Assembly: GCA_965220415.1 (NCBI GenBank)
Contig: OZ244829.1
Coordinates: forward strand, 806,001-870,000
Direction: 5' to 3'
DNA from: JAJDTR01 sp965220415
GTDB taxonomy: Bacteria > Poribacteria > WGA-4E > JAJDTR01
Length of the DNA stretch: 64,000 nucleotides
In this document: piece by piece, positions 1-8,921 of the stretch
Position numbering within the stretch: the first letter of the stretch is position 1
Layout: each line of letters opens with the position of its first letter
Notes under the pieces: model-generated
What the model saw: only the letters and a program-made list of their open reading frames with translations
What the model was told of the DNA's origin: nothing
The model's database searches: none
Position numbers and translations under genes: made by a program

Positions 1-137
1 CGTTGGGTGCGTTTGGTGTCCACGCTACAAAACGCTACGTTGTCACATCAAGCGTGATGATGGTCGTTGTGGTGGAATAGTCATGATGTTGTGCGCTCGC
101 CCAAAAGCGCCGTTGAAAGTGGTGATTAACACCGTTT

Positions 138-359
138 TCACTTCTTCACTGAGGAAAGTCTATCTCTCAAACCCAAGAGTTGTGCTTCTGGAAGATTTGT
201 GATTTCAGAAATGAGCGTCAACTCCATTCTCTTGGCGAGCATTGCCTTGGCAGTTTCAATCTTTTCTTCATTTCTGCCTTCCTGCTTACCCTCACGCAAA
301 CCATTTTGAAAGAATTGCTGTCTCTCTCTTTCTAACGCCGTGACTAACACCGTCTTCAC
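138..359 (-). pseudogene. Duplicated 3' fragment of the adjacent Rpn-type gene
   Basis: This 73-codon open frame nearly repeats the C-terminal end of the neighbouring Rpn-family protein. It shares the segments TALERERQQFFQNGLREGKQ and ISEITNLPEAQLL but lacks the whole nuclease domain. The nucleotide similarity includes the region around the stop codon, so this is a tandem duplication of about 220 bp and not an independent small gene. The copy has one EGKQEG unit where the full gene has several. It could be expressed as a small helical peptide, but there is no positive sign of that. I see nothing in bases 1-137 before it. Confidence 0.75.
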
Positions 360-366
360 CTCCTCC

Positions 367-1332
367 TCATTGAGGAAGCCTATTTCTCAAATCCAAGAGT
401 TGTGCTTCTGGAAGATTTGTGATTTCAGAAATGAACGTCAACTCCATTCCCTTGGCGAGCATTGCCTTGGCAGTTTCAATCTTCTCTTCATTTCTGCCTT
501 CCTGCTTGCCCTCGATTCTTCCTTCCTGCTTGCCCTTGATTCTTCCTTCCTGCTTGCCCTCACGCAAACCGTTTTGAAAGAATTGCTGTCTTTCTCTTTC
601 TAACGCCGTGACTAACATCGTCTTCACCTCCTCCTCGTTGCGGTAAATGTATTCCAATGACTGAAAATCTTCAGATTCAAGCCGTCCGTGGAAAGCCAAC
701 TGCCTAAACCAGTTTAAGAACAGACTGACCGCCTCTCTGTCACCCTCTGACGAAAACAGATTTACCAGTTCCACCTCCAGAACCTCTAAATCATAATGCG
801 ATTCTGCCAAAAACAACGTCGATACGATGTTCCGAATCTTTAACAACGCCTCCTTACCGTATCGGTTTTCAACAATAAGGAAATACTCAAAGTCTAGCGC
901 AAACCTGCCAAGCGGCGGTGTCTGCTCAATTAACTCGGAAAGATTCACCGATGCGGTCCAAGGTGCGTTTCCATTGTACAGCACGATTGGAAAGACCGCC
1001 GGTAATTTTTTGACACCGCTGTTATTGACGAGAAAATCCATGTAAAAGTTGGTGATGTAGTTTAGTGCCCGTAACGCCATGAACGGATTAACGGTGGATT
1101 GAAACTCAATTAAGATGTAAATATAGATTTCGCGGTCATGAAACCGGATTTTGTAGATTAAATCGCTCTCGGTCTCTTTGTAGTGTTCGGAAATAAAGGA
1201 TTTGTCTAAGGGTTCACAGGTGTCGAAATCTAGAGAATGCACCCACTCTTGGTTGACGAACGTTTCAAGCAATTGTCGAAAGATGGTACGATTTGAGAAT
1301 AGTTTTTTGTATCCACTGTCGTGAATGTTCAT
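367..1332 (-). CDS. Rpn-family recombination-promoting nuclease / PD-(D/E)XK transposase-like protein
   Basis: This protein of about 321 residues belongs to the Rpn/YhgA-like group, which are DNA-cleaving PD-(D/E)XK proteins linked to RecA-independent recombination. The N-terminus (HDSGYKKLFSNRTIFRQLLE) is typical of the family. The core motif follows as ESDLIYKI, then YILIEFQS, which gives the E-x-Q element, then PFMALRALNYI. The last ~80 residues are a charged low-complexity helix with three near-identical repeats (EGRIKGKQ, EGRIEGKQ, EGRNEEK), common in this family and prone to slippage. I place the start at the ATG ending at 1332 because AAGGTG lies six bases upstream. A GTG nine bases further upstream is the alternative. 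The gene appears intact. Confidence 0.85.
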   Translation of the reverse strand: MNIHDSGYKKLFSNRTIFRQLLETFVNQEWVHSLDFDTCEPLDKSFISEHYKETESDLIYKIRFHDREIYIYILIEFQSTVNPFMALRALNYITNFYMDFLVNNSGVKKLPAVFPIVLYNGNAPWTASVNLSELIEQTPPLGRFALDFEYFLIVENRYGKEALLKIRNIVSTLFLAESHYDLEVLEVELVNLFSSEGDREAVSLFLNWFRQLAFHGRLESEDFQSLEYIYRNEEEVKTMLVTALERERQQFFQNGLREGKQEGRIKGKQEGRIEGKQEGRNEEKIETAKAMLAKGMELTFISEITNLPEAQLLDLRNRLPQ

Positions 1333-1570
1333 CCCTAACACCTTATCGACTCATGCTCGGTCATGCACAACCGGTCTGGGTGACTGTGCCGATTGATGAA
1401 TATCCACAACAAGGACAGTCTATTGTGGATATTCGCATTGCGCCGGTCATTCTAACCTACTTCGCTTCTGAGAATAAGGATAGGCTCACTCAAACCGCCC
1501 AAACCGCTCATGTCTGATGGCTGGAAGCCAATTAACATCGGCATTCCAACCATCCTAGGGTTACTTGATA

Positions 1571-4260
1571 CTATTTCAAAATTTGCATCTTCCGCGTCGC
1601 CGAAAAATCCGGGGTATGCAAACTGTAGAAGTAAACCCCGGAAGCAACCTGCTCCCCAAAGGCATTACGCCCATCCCAATAAGCGGCACGCCCTCGACTA
1701 TTATAGAAACCTGCGGATTGAATGCCGAGCGAAAGTGTTCGAACCAGCGCCCCTGTCCTGTCATAAATGGATACCGATACCGGACTGTCCACCGAAAGTT
1801 GATACGGAATCCACGTCTCGGGATTAAACGGATTCGGGTAGTTCTGCAACAACTGATTCTGCTGCGGCTTACCGATGCCGTCAAGCCTGACGGACAACAC
1901 CGCGTTTGCTAAGTGTTCGGGGGTCACGTTGAATCTAACGGTTTGCGATTCAACATTTCCATCGGGACCGATGACGTGTAATTCAATCACGTCTCCAGCT
2001 TCGACAACACTTCGCCGCGCCAAGTCGGCAGTTGCGGCAGCGAAGTAATCACCTTGCACTGTGGCGGACATCGTACTGTTTGTTCTCAGGTTACGCACGA
2101 TTACCCGGTAGCCTTCAAACTCAGGTCTACCATCCAAATGCCCACTAACAACGAACGCCCACACGTTTTGTTCTTGGGAGATTTCGGCAGATATGGCGGG
2201 CGGTGATGCGGCTGCCCTCCTTCGATCTGTCCATGGCGCTCCGACGAAGGCAAAACTGCGAGAGTCCGGGACATTGACGATATATCCTTTTCCACCTTGA
2301 ATGGGAAAACCGTCGTTGGGGGCGCTAGGAGTCCACCCCACGAATCGCTGGTTTGCCGAATCAAGGGTGATGACGGTTGTTGCCCCTGTCAGACCTGCAA
2401 GCTTCTTGGCGCTCATCGGCGTTGGCGGCGCCAACGGTACGGAAAGCATGTTCAAACCTTTAGCCAGCGCCACGTTGTAAACGTTGCCAAAATAATCGCT
2501 CACCGCCTCGGAAACGGGTCTGGCGATAAAGCCGTGTACACGTCCATCCGCTGATTGATAGTGTCCCACGACAGATCCGTCCTGATTGATATTGTATCCT
2601 TCGGTGAATATGCTATCGGGGAACGTCAGTTCCTGAAGCCCGTCGCGGAATGTGCCGACATGGGTGCGCGGGATGTTTCCCACACGTTTAGATCTGCCAA
2701 CCATGGTTCCCGCATCATTGATACCGTGCAAGAACATGTATTCCAGAGTCGCCGCGCCCGGAAGGTCGATAGATACAATTCTTCCCTCCGGAGTGCGCGC
2801 GTACGGATGATAAATACCGTCAGCATCTACGTAACTGCCAACGAGACGGCCCGCAGCCACAAAATCGGCGAATGTTTCCGATGCCTCGGGTACCTCAATG
2901 ATTGTATCTCCCGTGAACCCGCGGCGAATACCAGAATCGTCAGTAAAATTCCCCGTCAGAGCGCCTGTCGCATCGGAAATACCGTATATCTCCGTTTGGA
3001 CGGCACCCGGGAAATCGAATTGGCGCAATTCTCCATTTTCCAGGACGACTCCGTGGTACAAACCGTCGCTATCTTGGTAATGGCCGGCAGCATTCCCATT
3101 ATTGCCGAGCGCAAAGAAATAAGTATTCTGCGATCCGGGATAATCATAGGTCGCAAAAACCCATCTATGAGCGTAAAGGCAATATCTTTTTCGTCGTCCG
3201 GGCTCCTCGTGTAGCCCGCGTAATCCTCAAAGTCGCTACTCGCCGACAACGCGAGAAACGCGACACCGGGAACATCGATACTTTCAAACGTATAGTTGAG
3301 GGTAGCCGGTTTAACAGTGGGTACGTCATCGACCGGTACAACAGGTCGAGCGATAAACCCGTTTGTAGATCCATCGGCTGATTCATAGTGCCCGACAATT
3401 GAACCGTCCTGATTAATATTCCAGCCGTCGGTGCTAACGCTGCCTGTAACCTTAAATTCCTGTAGCCCCTGCCGGAATGTGCCGACAAAGGTGCCCGGGA
3501 CGGTATCCACCCGCTTGCCACGGGAAACGACAACCCCTGCATCGTTGATACCGTGAACAAAGAAGTATTCTAGAGTTTCTGCATTTGGAAGGTCGAGAGA
3601 TACAAACCTGCCATCGGGTGTGCGCACGTATGGATGATAAATGCCGTCAGCATCTACGTAGCTGCCCACCATACCGCCGCTCGCGTTCACAAAATGAGCG
3701 TGTGTCTCCCGTGCCCCTGGGAACTCAACTATTTCGTCTCCTGAAAATCCGCGGAGCACGCCGGAAGCATCTATCCAGTTGCCCGTCAGTGCCCCCGTCG
3801 CATCACTGATACCGTATATGAATGTTTGGGCGGCATCCGGATAATCGTATGGCTGCAATTCGCCATTTTCCATGATGACACCGTGGTACAGTCCGTCGGC
3901 ATCCTGGTAGTGTCCGGCAGCTCGTCCATCATTACCGAGTGCATAGAAATGAGTCTTCTGCGAGTCAGGGAAGTCATAGGTCGCAAAAACCCCATCTATG
4001 AGCGTAAAGGCGACCTCTTTTTCACCATCAGCACTCTGCGTGTAGCCCGCGTAATCATCAAAGTCGCTACTGGCAGTCACCGCTAAAAACTCTACATCGG
4101 GAACATTGACAATTTCAACAGTGTAGTTGAGGTCGCCGGCGGTGGCTTCAAGTTGATTATCGGCTTGCGCGGCAGCAGTCCTTAGGAAAAAGGAATTGAG
4201 GCACATCAACAACGCAAACGTGCAAAACAAAGTTACATTCTTCAGAATTGTTCTCTTCAT
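1571..4260 (-). pseudogene. Secreted repeat protein with C-terminal sorting-type domain, broken by a one-base frameshift
   Basis: Read with one correction, this is a single gene of about 896 codons. It begins with a signal peptide (MKRTILKNVTLFC.. to ..TAAAQA). Two long repeats of about 300 residues follow, rich in GHYQDADGLYHG, GISDATGALTGN and SYVDADGIYHPY motifs like those of predicted extracellular beta-propeller repeats. The C-terminus is a FlgD-like / type-A sorting-type domain (QNYPNPFNPETWIPYQL, then a YDRTG...YFYSL fold). The frame breaks at 3160-3162, where a run of three C replaces the four C seen at the same place in the other repeat (3990-3993). The start is the ATG ending at 4260, preceded by AGAGG; an upstream in-frame ATG ends at 4284. 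The C deletion may be a mutation, a phase-variable tract or an assembly error. Likely surface-exposed; substrate unknown. Confidence 0.8.
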
Positions 4261-4415
4261 GTGAATTTTCCTCTTTTGTTTCATCTTTGTTAGTCTCGGA
4301 AATAGTACCCGTGAATGCTGAGGTTAATGTCAAACAAGCGATTGTAACTGTGCACAATATATTACAATCGCCTTACTGGTAAATTATATCACAACAAATT
4401 ATAAGTAGAAAAAAG

Positions 4416-4603
4416 GTAATTGTTTAGTTCAGTCGAGAACTTACGCGCCAACAGGAAATCGCGACCTGGAGATCGCTCCTACATTACGCTCAGGGACCTC
4501 TATCGCACTCACTATCCGTTCGCTTGATGTTGAAGAAACAGGGATTAAACTGCAGCACGATGAACCAGCATTTCCAAAACAGATTGATAGACTAAACAGT
4601 TAC
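4416..4603. mobile_element. MITE-1 copy, 188 bp, 8-bp target duplication GAAAAAAG
   Basis: The terminal inverted repeats are GTAATTGTTTAGT at the left and GTAACTGTTTAGT at the right (read inward). The flanks 4408-4415 and 4604-4611 are both GAAAAAAG, an exact 8-bp direct repeat. The interior holds the GCGACCTGGAGATCGCTCC palindromic stretch and a 35-bp micro-repeat. No coding capacity is seen, so mobilisation would depend on a transposase supplied elsewhere. The gene-free interval 4261-4718 otherwise shows only A/T-rich sequence. Confidence 0.85.
4495..4528 (+). repeat. GATC micro-repeat inside MITE-1
   Basis: A divergent copy of the 35-bp micro-repeat (core TCTATCGCACTC then TATCCGTTCGCTTGAT), placed in the interior of the MITE-1 copy at 4416. 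The equivalent position in the MITE-1 copies at 17728 and 55986 has no such insert. Confidence 0.7.
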
Positions 4604-4718
4604 GAAAAAAGAAAATCCTTCATCACGCTACCTTAAGTCTTCACCATGTTTATTCCATTACCGAGCGCGAATTAGCGTGACTTTGGGATTTCGCTGGATG
4701 TCCCATAGAATACCTGGG

Positions 4719-5750
4719 TTACAAGGGTAATCCGACGGCTGTTCCAGTTTCCATGCTTATGTTCACGGCTTCAGTGAACTCCATATACTTCACGCCATCT
4801 TCAAAATTCGTGTGAGTTATGGGTTCGTTTCCGCGAATGGCACTCACAAACTCCTCCTCCACGCGCCACGCGCCAATCTCATTGGGCGAAAGGGCGACTT
4901 TGGAAAGCTCGGAATCATCCCTCGTGCCGCCATACAACGTGTCGTCAGCGATACGGAGCGTTCCGCTGCACCCGAAGAGGAAGACCTCATCCGGACCTGC
5001 CAGCCCGGTGACGTTAGAAACTTGGAGATGCAGTTGGGCGCCGCAGGCCATGTCGGCGGTTACATCAATGTGGTCGGGAATGCGGGTGGCGCGCATCACT
5101 CCGTCGGCGTCTTTGCGCATTTTCATAAAACTTTTCCCCATCGCCATCACGTTCGTGGCTTCGCCTACCCATCGCATGACCGCTTCATACCAGATTCCCA
5201 TGCTCATGATGTTCAACCCGCTGAGGTCGAAGTTCTCGCGCCAGTGCAGCGGAGACATGGCGTCAATGAATTTACCGCCACTTCGAATTTCGATTGCCAA
5301 CATCTCGCCGACGTATCCCTCGGCGATGAGCCGCTTGATGCCGTTGTCCTGTCCGAGCGTCATCGGTGACGGAACAATCTGCGCAACGAGATCGGGTTTC
5401 TCGCGAGATGCGTCGCGCATCGCATAAGCCTCCTGGGCGTTCATTGCCATTCGCGCCTCGCACATCACATGCTTGTCCGCCTCCAACGCCGCGATTGTCG
5501 TGCGGCAGTGCATGTAGGGCCACGTTCCAATGACGATGGCATTTGTGTCCGTGTCGGCGATCGCGTCCTGCCACCCATCATAGGTCTTCGGAATGTTGAA
5601 TTCGTTCGCTACCCGCTCAGAGGACTCGCGACTGCGGTTGCAAACCCCGACAATCTGAACGCCGTCAATGGCTTGCAATCCGGGAATATGGCGCCAGGTC
5701 GTGTTCGCACCCGCGCCGATGACGCCTACACGAATTGTTTCATCACTCAT
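4719..5750 (-). CDS. Gfo/Idh/MocA-family oxidoreductase
   Basis: A predicted NAD(P)-dependent dehydrogenase or reductase of 343 residues, cytosolic. The N-terminus carries the Rossmann motif GVIGAGANTTWRHIPGL, followed by VVGVCNRS-like strand two (IVGVCNRSRE). The C-terminal alpha/beta domain includes GLNIMSMGIWYEAVMRW. The usual catalytic-site E-K-P sequence is replaced by E-A-R (VMCEARMAMN), so the lysine normally important for dehydrogenase activity is not at its usual place. The family acts mainly on sugars, inositols and related polyols; the substrate cannot be told here. Divergent promoter space to the cupin gene contains a MITE-1 copy. Confidence 0.85.
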   Translation of the reverse strand: MSDETIRVGVIGAGANTTWRHIPGLQAIDGVQIVGVCNRSRESSERVANEFNIPKTYDGWQDAIADTDTNAIVIGTWPYMHCRTTIAALEADKHVMCEARMAMNAQEAYAMRDASREKPDLVAQIVPSPMTLGQDNGIKRLIAEGYVGEMLAIEIRSGGKFIDAMSPLHWRENFDLSGLNIMSMGIWYEAVMRWVGEATNVMAMGKSFMKMRKDADGVMRATRIPDHIDVTADMACGAQLHLQVSNVTGLAGPDEVFLFGCSGTLRIADDTLYGGTRDDSELSKVALSPNEIGAWRVEEEFVSAIRGNEPITHTNFEDGVKYMEFTEAVNISMETGTAVGLPL

Positions 5751-5932
5751 CTATAATTACTCCTCTAGTTTTCAGATTAAATACACATATTTATTGTTTG
5801 GTATTAGACAAAAGTCCCCGTCCTAATTATCCGTCCAAATGACGATGAATAGAGTTGAAGAAATGGTATATGAAGGTGGTAATTTTGTCAATATAATTCT
5901 TTAGGATTCGCCAAGGAGGACTATCGTTGTTT

Positions 5933-6255
5933 GTAATTGTTTAGTCCATTGACTCCCTGCGGCGATACAAGGCACTCTCTTTATTCCACGACCGATGGCA
6001 ATTTCTCTCATGTACCCAACATGCGAGCGATATCCCTTGTGGGAGGAGCATCTTGCCCCGATGCAGGAGCGATTCCCTACCGAAAGTGGATTTTCATTGC
6101 ATAGTTGTTTAGGGAGTTGATTTATCGTGAACGCGGAATATCGGGGCAAGATGCCCCTCCTACATATAATCCAAGAATGCCCCGCTGCCTATAGTCACGC
6201 GCGATACACTGCCAAACTAATATTGCCATTCGTTTGGGCTGAACTAAACAGTTAC
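5933..6255. mobile_element. MITE-1 copy (long form), 323 bp, 8-bp target duplication CGTTGTTT
   Basis: It starts GTAATTGTTTAGTCC and ends GAACTAAACAGTTAC. The flanks 5925-5932 and 6256-6263 are both CGTTGTTT, an exact 8-bp duplication. The interior differs from the short copies and contains an inverted pair (GGAGGAGCATCTTGCCCCGAT near 6039-6062; ATCGGGGCAAGATGCCCCTC near 6138-6160) that could form a long hairpin. It fills most of the 5751-6438 gene-free interval. Confidence 0.8.
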
Positions 6256-6257
6256 CG

Positions 6258-6285
6258 TTGTTTTATTCGGATGGTGTGCTATAAT
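6258..6285 (+). promoter_or_regulatory. Possible sigma70-type promoter for the cupin gene
   Basis: TTGTTT (6258-6263), a 16-bp gap, then TATAAT (6280-6285) with a TG two bases before the -10 box. It lies about 150 bp before the cupin start. The -35 match lies inside the target duplication left by the adjacent MITE-1, so this insertion may have built or altered the promoter. Based on consensus only. Confidence 0.4.
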
Positions 6286-6438
6286 GGCTTAAGTCTTATC
6301 GGACGCACGTCGTTGCATCGCGTTGTGCCTCGCAACGGCAGATCGCTTTTGCGTAAAAGGTGACGAATTGCTGGGCATCACGATTTGACTCTTTGTGTTT
6401 TTTTACTGTCCCAAAGAAGAAGGAGGAGGAACGGCAAG

Positions 6439-6825
6439 ATGGTTGAAGCAACCGGAAAATCATATGCGGCACATGCAGCGGACGCTAAATGGACAGAAGG
6501 TCTGCGATCGTACTTGTCATACCGTGGTCTCGGAATAAGGGAGGCGACCGATGGCAAAGTTTTGGCACAGGTCATTCGCGCCAACGAACCGTGCAGCGGA
6601 CCCATGGGTTACCACTATCACGATTTGGAATTCCAAATGAACTACCTAATCAAAGGATCTGCACGCGTCTATCTTGAGGACGTCGGAGAGATTCATGTCG
6701 AAGCCGGAGATGTTTGGTATCAGGCGCCAAACGTTAAGCACGAGGTGTTGGAATATTCCGACGACTTCGAAGTGTTGGAAATCACTATGCCAGCAGATTT
6801 CCCGACCCATGAGATACAGCGTTAG
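6439..6825 (+). CDS. Small cupin-fold protein
   Basis: A 128-residue single-domain cupin. The first cupin motif is visible as MGYHYHDLEFQMNYLIKGSARVYL-type sequence with H-x-H and a downstream E, and the second as GDVWYQAPNVKHEVLEYSD with the conserved histidine, so a divalent metal site is likely. The start is the ATG at 6439 because GGAGGAGGA lies eight bases upstream; an in-frame ATG at 6385 lacks such a site. The family spans isomerases, dioxygenases and sugar-binding proteins, so no reaction is assigned. It is followed after 33 bp by an SDR epimerase on the same strand, which suggests co-transcription and a role in carbohydrate or small-acid metabolism. Confidence 0.8.
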   Translation: MVEATGKSYAAHAADAKWTEGLRSYLSYRGLGIREATDGKVLAQVIRANEPCSGPMGYHYHDLEFQMNYLIKGSARVYLEDVGEIHVEAGDVWYQAPNVKHEVLEYSDDFEVLEITMPADFPTHEIQR

Positions 6826-6858
6826 CACGTCCGGTTCTGCACATTGACGAGAGATACG

Positions 6859-7785
6859 ATGACAATTCTTGTTTTGGGAGGAACCGGTTTTATCGGATCG
6901 CGTCTGACAGAGCGATTTGTCGATCGCGGACATAAGGTTATCTGTTTCGATCTATATCCCGACTACGCCAAGGTTGCCCACCTTGATGGCGTGCAAGTCC
7001 TCGCGGGAGATGTGACCCATATCGAAGACCTCATAGACGCAATTCAAAAATTTGGCGTCCAACGCGTCGTGAATCTAGCCTACATTCTCCCGCCGAAATC
7101 CGAGGAAAAACTTCAACTCGCGGTGCGCGTGAATTTGATGGGGATGAATAATGTATTTGAAGCGGCCAGGCTAATGGGGATAAAACGTGTCGTCTATGCC
7201 TCAAGCATCGGCGTCTACGGTCTTCAGTCCTTGTTCGGCGACCGACGCGTGACTGAAGAGGATGACTGTTACCCCGAAACGGTTTACACGGCACACAAAC
7301 TGTGGAACGAATTCATGGCGCGTAAGTATATGGAGCGCTACGACATGATAATTCCGGGGCTGCGTATTGCCAATGTCAGCGGACCCGGGAGAACGAAGGG
7401 TGTCTCGGCGTGGCAAGGACGATGTATTGATAACTTGGCGATTGGTAAGCCCGCCACGGTTCTGTCTCGACGGGATCAGAGACTACTGATTATCTATGTA
7501 GACGACACAGCAGAACTATTCGAGAAACTCTGTTTGGCTGAATCTTTGAACCATGCTGTCTACAACTCGCTCGCCTATTCGGTAACGGCACAAGAATTTG
7601 TTGATGAGATTGAGGCGCTCTTGCCGGATGCGGAGGTAACCTTTGATGAAACTGCCCCCGACCAACCGAATATCTACCTGTGGTCAAGCGAGCGGATTGA
7701 ACGAGACCTCATGATGCAACTACCGCCGATTGAAGAGATGATTCAGCGTCATATTAATGAGGCCCGGAGAATTCTATCATCGTAG
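6859..7785 (+). CDS. NAD-dependent epimerase/dehydratase (extended SDR)
   Basis: This 308-residue protein opens with the dinucleotide motif VLGGTGFIGSRL. The catalytic triad is visible: serine in VVYASSIGVYG, and Tyr-x3-Lys in TVYTAHKLW. Family members epimerise or dehydrate nucleotide sugars or reduce related carbonyls. The ATG at 6859 is preferred over an in-frame TTG at 6844 because the Rossmann strand begins directly after it. The gene lies 33 bp after the cupin gene and probably shares its transcript. Substrate is unknown. Confidence 0.85.
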   Translation: MTILVLGGTGFIGSRLTERFVDRGHKVICFDLYPDYAKVAHLDGVQVLAGDVTHIEDLIDAIQKFGVQRVVNLAYILPPKSEEKLQLAVRVNLMGMNNVFEAARLMGIKRVVYASSIGVYGLQSLFGDRRVTEEDDCYPETVYTAHKLWNEFMARKYMERYDMIIPGLRIANVSGPGRTKGVSAWQGRCIDNLAIGKPATVLSRRDQRLLIIYVDDTAELFEKLCLAESLNHAVYNSLAYSVTAQEFVDEIEALLPDAEVTFDETAPDQPNIYLWSSERIERDLMMQLPPIEEMIQRHINEARRILSS

Positions 7786-7993
7786 CAGTGAACGTGACAG
7801 AGATCCTATAGATATATGCGCATTTTTCGCTCCACAGCAGGCTTGGACAGGGTGTTACACAAAACTAAGTGTTTAGTGGCTAGTGATTAGTGGAGCTCTA
7901 CGGTACGGGATTTCTATCGCAGGGGATTTTCTATCGCCCTCCCTAATCAGTCGGTTGATCGCACCCTACAAATGTACTTTTCAAACAATCTCT

Positions 7994-8348
7994 CAAGTAA
8001 CACTCCACATTGCACTCCTCTGGAGTGCGGAAATTTGGACATATCGTATTCTATTGACATTTCGATCCTCTGGATCGAGGAAAGGGACTCCGACCAGAAC
8101 GTGTTACTTGCTGAATGAATTATTCCGACAGGGATAATGGCGCGCTATCAAGTAACACTCGCTCGAAGCCAGCCATAGAGCGAAAAACGAGGGTCAATTT
8201 CTGATGCACGACACACATTGCGCTCCTCTGGAGCGCGGGTATCTGGACATGTCGCGTTCTATTAACATTTCGATCCTCTGGATCGAGGAATGGGACTCCG
8301 ACTAGAATGTGTTGCTTGCTGAAAGAATTATTCCGACAGGGATAATGG
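7994..8348 (+). repeat. Two tandem ~165-bp hairpin units (CAAGTAACAC...GTGTTACTTG)
   Basis: The first unit runs from CAAGTAACAC (7994) to a second CAAGTAACAC ending at 8158, and contains GTGTTACTTG at 8101, the inverse of the same 10-mer. Each unit has two small hairpins built on a constant CCTCTGG: 8012-8028 (GCACTCC/GGAGTGC) and 8062-8078 (TCGATCC/GGATCGA) in unit one; 8220-8236 (GCGCTCC/GGAGCGC) and 8270-8286 in unit two. Unit two ends with the shared tail GAATTATTCCGACAGGGATA. Stem changes between units compensate each other. Confidence 0.8.
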
Positions 8349-8481
8349 GGTGTTCTAAAGAAACCGAGCTTTTGGTTCACGTTCGCTATACCATGCGTTG
8401 TGTAATATTGCGCTTGTTTTCTCAGCAATAATGGTTTGCAATAGGGCTTATCCAGCACCAGCAGGTCGCGATTCGGAGAGG

Positions 8482-8552
8482 GATCTCTATCAGGATTAGC
8501 TATCGCGCTCATTATTCATTCACTTGATCGCTCATTATCCATTCGCTTGATC
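8482..8552 (+). repeat. Expanded GATC micro-repeat in a REP-like palindrome
   Basis: The uninterrupted palindromic sequence seen elsewhere reads GTCGCGATTCGGAGATCGCTCC. Here it is split after GATTCGGAGAG by a composite micro-repeat (GATCTCTATCAGGATT..., CGCGCTCATTATTCATTC..., ending CGCTTGATC) and resumes as GATCGCTCCTAC. This is a third insertion at the same GATC. The composite shows internal tandem growth of the ~20-bp half unit. Confidence 0.75.
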
Positions 8553-8921
8553 GCTCCTACAAGCAGATTTGGACGCTTTGCTAGCACAAATAGCTTTACG
8601 GAGGAATCTATCGTCGTACAGATGCGATCACAATCTAACAGATCGTGGTACGGGAACCTATCGCCACTGGGATAGAATCCCTTAAAAACACGCCACTTCC
8701 AGCAGCGTGAAGTATAAATTATAGGTAAATTGGCCTGAATTGCGTCAATCTCGTGCTTGCACGTTGGAAAAAACTCGGTTTCTGTGCCCTTGCCGGACAA
8801 AGGCGGCAACTTGGGTTACTTAAGGAATCTCCAGTGGCTGAAAATGGCTATTCTTCCGTTTATTCGAAGGAATCTGACATCATCCTACCGAGATGGAGTG
8901 AGAATCTCATCGCCAGTCAAC

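Larger units (their letters stand above)
7786..8921. other. Gene-free interval filled with layered repeats
   Basis: No credible gene is present in these 1.1 kb. The interval holds short GATC micro-repeat copies (near 7910-7955 and 8482-8552), two tandem hairpin-bearing units (7994-8348), and fragments such as GATCACAATCTAACAGATCGTGG that recur near 12325 and 45050. The open frames here begin and end inside the repeats. Confidence 0.7.

Noticed and set aside
1293..1517. 74-codon plus-strand ORF upstream of the Rpn-type gene
   Set aside because: Overlaps the start of the Rpn-type gene on the other strand; no family pattern or ribosome site.
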